From a virus, in IMG/VR virus record IMGVR_UViG_3300045049_000089, positions 1-40,014 of that record: a stretch of DNA of 40,014 nt; one strand, given 5' to 3'. Under the pieces are notes generated by a model, which was not told the origin of the DNA, searched no databases, and worked only from the letters and a program-made list of their open reading frames with translations. The first letter of the stretch is position 1, and the number at the start of each line of letters is the position of its first letter. Shown one piece after another: positions 37,728 to 40,014 of the stretch. A program made the position numbers and the translations under genes.

Positions 37728-38689
37728 CGAAGCCCCCATTGCGTTTGCCATTGACCCGTGCGCAGGTCGAGGAACGACGATGCGTTTCGATCGTCGCGGA
37801 ATTGCAGGCTCTCGGTGTCGAACCACAGCTTGACCTTGCCCTCCCATGTGAAATGCCGTTGCTTGGCGCAGATCAGGATCGTGTCGGCCTGCGCTTCGTA
37901 CTTGGCGCGCTCGTCGTCCTTCAGGTCATTGCGCAACGCCTCTTCCTTTCGCTTGTTGCGATGCACGATCAGCACGTTGTCGACAAGGTCGGTGATTTCG
38001 CCTGCGCCTTTGATGTCGAACTTGTCGGGCGCGTTAGTCTCGCGCTCGCCCTTGCGGATGTGGTGCACGAGGTGAATGTGCAAGCCAGTGTCTCGAGCGA
38101 GGGAGCACAGCGCGTCGACGAAAGCCTTCTGCCCGGAATAGTCATCCGGTGCGATGCCGCATTTCATCAGGCTGTCGATCACCATGTGGCCGACGCCGAG
38201 TTCCTTCCGGCAGTAGCGCGATACCGAGATCATCCGATCGCGCGGCACCGTTCCGGTTTGGTTGTAGAGCCAGAGCCGCGCATTGGTCCAATGCTCGAGC
38301 TGCGCGAGATATTCGCGCGCCGGCTTGGCCTGGCAGGCGGCCTGCTTAGCCATGCGCTCGAGCGTCGTCTCGGGGGCCATTTCCATCGACGCGATGCACG
38401 CGCGCTCGCCCTGAGCCATAACGCCGAGCATGCACTGCCCCAGAACGCCCGACTTGCCGTGGCCATTAACGCCGCTCCACAGCGTCACCTCGCCGGCCCG
38501 AAAGGCCAGGTTATGGCCCACGCTTGCCCAGGGCGTCAGCGCCCCGACGTAACGCTCCTGCTGCTCGCCGTGCAAGCGATCAATGACGCGGCCGAAGAAT
38601 TCGCTTGCCGGTCGCACGTCGGCGCGGCCGTCATTTTCGTCGGCGAGGTACGACTCCCAATCGATCGAATCGGGGAGGATGTTAGCCAA
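37724..38689 (-). CDS. DnaB-type replicative helicase (TTG start)
   Basis: 321 residues from a TTG at 38689 that has an ideal AGGAGG exactly 6 nt upstream; a longer frame from 38737 overlaps the previous gene. RecA-fold SF4 helicase core: Walker A GVNGHGKS (73-80), Walker B-like HMVIDSL (~165), and a DnaB-like H3 segment (HIHLVHHIRKGE) with a downstream arginine-finger region. It lacks the N-terminal primase-binding domain of full DnaB, like other phage single-domain helicases. Replaces lambda P plus host DnaB recruitment, or works with the neighbouring unknown gene. Confidence 0.85.
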   Translation of the reverse strand: MANILPDSIDWESYLADENDGRADVRPASEFFGRVIDRLHGEQQERYVGALTPWASVGHNLAFRAGEVTLWSGVNGHGKSGVLGQCMLGVMAQGERACIASMEMAPETTLERMAKQAACQAKPAREYLAQLEHWTNARLWLYNQTGTVPRDRMISVSRYCRKELGVGHMVIDSLMKCGIAPDDYSGQKAFVDALCSLARDTGLHIHLVHHIRKGERETNAPDKFDIKGAGEITDLVDNVLIVHRNKRKEEALRNDLKDDERAKYEAQADTILICAKQRHFTWEGKVKLWFDTESLQFRDDRNASSFLDLRTGQWQTQWGLR

Positions 38690-39167
38690 GATTGGCCTCC
38701 TGTTGGGCTTGGAGAAAGAGCGGCAACGCCTGCTCATAGGGAAGCGGAATGGCCTTCCCGAGCTCGGCCGTTAGTCGCTTGCGGACAAGCGAAGCCTCGC
38801 CGTAGGACGTAGGACCAAGCGCCATCGGCAGCCAGTCGAATAGCGCGAAATCGTCAATGCGCCGCCACTCGCCGCACTCGATGCGCGGGCCTTCGGTGTA
38901 CGTGAGAACCATGTGCGCCGGCACGCAGGCAGCGATATCGGCCAGCGCCTCGACGACCGCGGGGAACGCAATCGATCGATCAACGAAGACCTCCACGTCG
39001 AGCCCGGCCAAGCACCGCCAGTCGTATCGCGTACCAGCCTCTGCATGCAGGATCGTGTTCGTGTGCGGCAGATCGCCCACGAACGACACGAGCACCGGGA
39101 GCGCAGGCTTGAAGCCCCCCATGCGGAGTTCGGCAAGACCGGATGCGTTGCGTGCAAGTTGGCCCAT
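38682..39167 (-). CDS. Replication-region hypothetical protein (161 aa)
   Basis: 161 residues from ATG 39167; longer frames are shadow of the initiator gene. Alpha/beta pattern (LPVLVSFVGDLPHTNTILHA ... GLDVEVFVDRSIAF). Not recognised. Placed between initiator and helicase, where a helicase loader or SSB-like partner is expected; this is context only. Confidence 0.6.
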   Translation of the reverse strand: MGQLARNASGLAELRMGGFKPALPVLVSFVGDLPHTNTILHAEAGTRYDWRCLAGLDVEVFVDRSIAFPAVVEALADIAACVPAHMVLTYTEGPRIECGEWRRIDDFALFDWLPMALGPTSYGEASLVRKRLTAELGKAIPLPYEQALPLFLQAQQEANLG

Positions 39168-39171
39168 GGCG

Positions 39172-39867
39172 TCACCCGAAGATGCTGGTTTCGTGGCCGT
39201 TGGCTCGGGCGGTTCCCAACGACCCCACGTACTGCCCGAACTTCTCGGCATTGAACAGCGTTGCCGGACGCAGGTATTCGCACATCTTCGGGTCATGTGC
39301 CCAATCGCGGACCTTCGCATCGACAACGGCCTTCATCTGCTCGACGGTGGCTCCCTCTCGGATTCGAGCCGCGATGAGCTTCGTGTTTGCAGGCACAGCC
39401 TGAAAGCTGCGATTCGCTTTGACGTTTAGGTACGCGAGTACCTCACTCACGGAGTCGGGCGCGCCCGACATATCCTCTCCCTTCCCTTCCTTTCCCTTCC
39501 CTTCCGTCAGTGAGCACTCAGTGAGTGAGGTCAACAAATCCCGCTCTTGTGGCTGAGGAATACTTGATTTAGACGGTCGATTGACGACCTGATGCTCCTT
39601 GAAACCCTTGATGTGTATGAAAGTCTCGCCATTCACTGAGTATTCAATGAATAGTCCTGCATCGATCAAGGTTTGAATGAGCGGTTCACAGTCGATCACG
39701 TCGGCCGGGAAAACCTGCATCTTCAACTTTTTGGCCGAGCGTTGAAGATTCCCTGAGTCATCAGCGAAATTCCATGAGCCGATGAAGAACAGACGAACCT
39801 CATACGGAAGCTCGACGATTTTCTCGTCGGTCCAGAAGTCTGGCTTGATGCTGCGTATGCGGGCCAT
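39172..39867 (-). CDS. Replication initiator (O-like, with Phg_2220-type C terminus)
   Basis: 231 residues. A winged-helix N-terminal domain (RIRSIKPDFWTDEKIVELPY ... GFKEHQVVNRPSKS) resembles the DNA-binding part of O/DnaD-like phage initiators. An acidic, low-complexity linker (TEGKGKEGKGED) follows. The C-terminal domain (EVLAYLNVKANRSFQ ... AKVRDWAHDPKMCEYLRPAT) is like Phg_2220_C. ATG at 39867 with GGCGGTGA upstream; the 16-residue extension is rejected. Probably binds the repeats within its own gene. Confidence 0.75.
   Translation of the reverse strand: MARIRSIKPDFWTDEKIVELPYEVRLFFIGSWNFADDSGNLQRSAKKLKMQVFPADVIDCEPLIQTLIDAGLFIEYSVNGETFIHIKGFKEHQVVNRPSKSSIPQPQERDLLTSLTECSLTEGKGKEGKGEDMSGAPDSVSEVLAYLNVKANRSFQAVPANTKLIAARIREGATVEQMKAVVDAKVRDWAHDPKMCEYLRPATLFNAEKFGQYVGSLGTARANGHETSIFG
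39473..39525 (-). other. Candidate replication origin inside the initiator gene
   Basis: A 33-bp pure polypyrimidine/polypurine tract (39473-39505; GGGAAG-like repeats on the minus strand) directly abuts two TCAGTGAG copies (39507-39514, 39518-39525). An inverted-orientation relative (TCACTGAG) lies at 39633-39640. In lambda, ori iterons and an easily melted tract lie in the middle of O; the same placement is seen here. Confidence 0.45.
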
Positions 39868-39868
39868 T

Positions 39869-39958
39869 TCACCGCCACACAAAAAACGGACGCCCGAAAC
39901 AGAGCGACAGCACACCGACGACGAGAGCGTCGAGGAGCAAATTGAAGAAGAGGTCCAT
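39869..39958 (-). CDS. Small membrane peptide between cII and the initiator (29 aa)
   Basis: A 29-residue frame that crosses the ends of the window and is intact at this end. Its ATG overlaps the cII stop (TGATG), and its TGA stands one base before the initiator ATG (TGAAATG). A single hydrophobic segment (NLLLDALVVGVLSLCF) with an Arg-ended tail. Coupling on both sides argues for translation. Confidence 0.55.
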   Translation of the reverse strand: MDLFFNLLLDALVVGVLSLCFGRPFFVWR

Positions 39959-40014
39959 CAGTCCTCCCAAACGAGTTTTTGCGCGATCTCGGCGTCGCTC
40001 ATAGCCTTCGAGGC
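39921..40014. repeat. Terminal direct repeat, right copy
   Basis: Identical to bases 1-94; see the left copy. It carries the 3' end of the cII-like gene (39958 onward), so that gene appears here only in part. Confidence 0.95.

Noticed and set aside
37421-38812. A 463-codon plus-strand frame opposite helicase and neighbours
   Set aside because: It is antisense to clear helicase motifs and has Arg/Ala/Leu-biased shadow composition.

Overview
The window is the complete genome of a temperate, lambda-like phage with podovirus virion genes, opened at an arbitrary point. The first 94 bases (1-94) recur exactly as the last 94 (39921-40014), so the circular map is 39,920 bp. The high GC content, GC-rich codon use and types of gene suggest a phage of Burkholderia or a close betaproteobacterium. 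That host is inferred from style and was not tested.

Layout. (1) The immunity region (38-1779) holds a cro-like and a cII-like gene on the minus strand, diverging from a plus-strand cI-like repressor. The repressor is followed, in the position of lambda rexAB, by two small genes, a lipoprotein gene and a terminator. Four copies of an operator (ATAG-N6-CTAT core) sit in pairs over pR (565-593) and pL (1752-1779). (2) The plus-strand pL operon (1817-11260) has a run of tiny, start-stop-overlapping genes, several of them membrane proteins, then a recombination cassette (Sak4-like ATPase, RecB-like nuclease, NinB), a mosaic Ea22-type accessory block with internal duplications, and xis-int with a probable attP behind it. 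(3) Two plus-strand cargo genes follow: an HNH/AP2 endonuclease and a small outer-membrane barrel protein (11476-12482).

(4) All remaining genes but one are on the minus strand and run from right to left. From pR the order is cro, cII, a 29-residue membrane peptide (across the window ends), a replication initiator with a candidate origin inside it, an unknown gene, a DnaB-like helicase (TTG start), an RMF-like peptide, a winged-helix protein, a RuvC-like resolvase, a Tad2-like (DUF2829) anti-defence protein, a Cys-rich protein and a Q-like antiterminator. Inside the 3' end of the Q-like gene is a near-consensus promoter (35510-35538), followed about 70 nt downstream by a strong terminator (35399-35430), which is the arrangement of lambda pR'-tR'. 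Late genes follow: small and large terminase, two small virion proteins, P22-like portal, zinc-ribbon protein, scaffold, major capsid protein, decoration-like protein, fibre and neck proteins, gp10-like tail protein, GNAT acetyltransferase, ejection proteins (one with a lytic transglycosylase domain), S74-type tail fibre, and a lysis cassette with a GH108 endolysin. Two more minus-strand terminators bracket the scaffold/capsid block.

The most unusual gene is a heme-oxygenase-like diiron-oxidase family protein (20142-20723) with an apparently complete metal-ligand set, lying between ejection-protein genes and close to the GNAT gene. Other notable items are the Tad2-like protein, the Q/pR'/tR' unit, a G7 tract that fuses two accessory reading frames, a fibre with a signal peptide and polyglycine-rich tip, and an isolated plus-strand membrane-protein gene (16017-16250) in the late operon.
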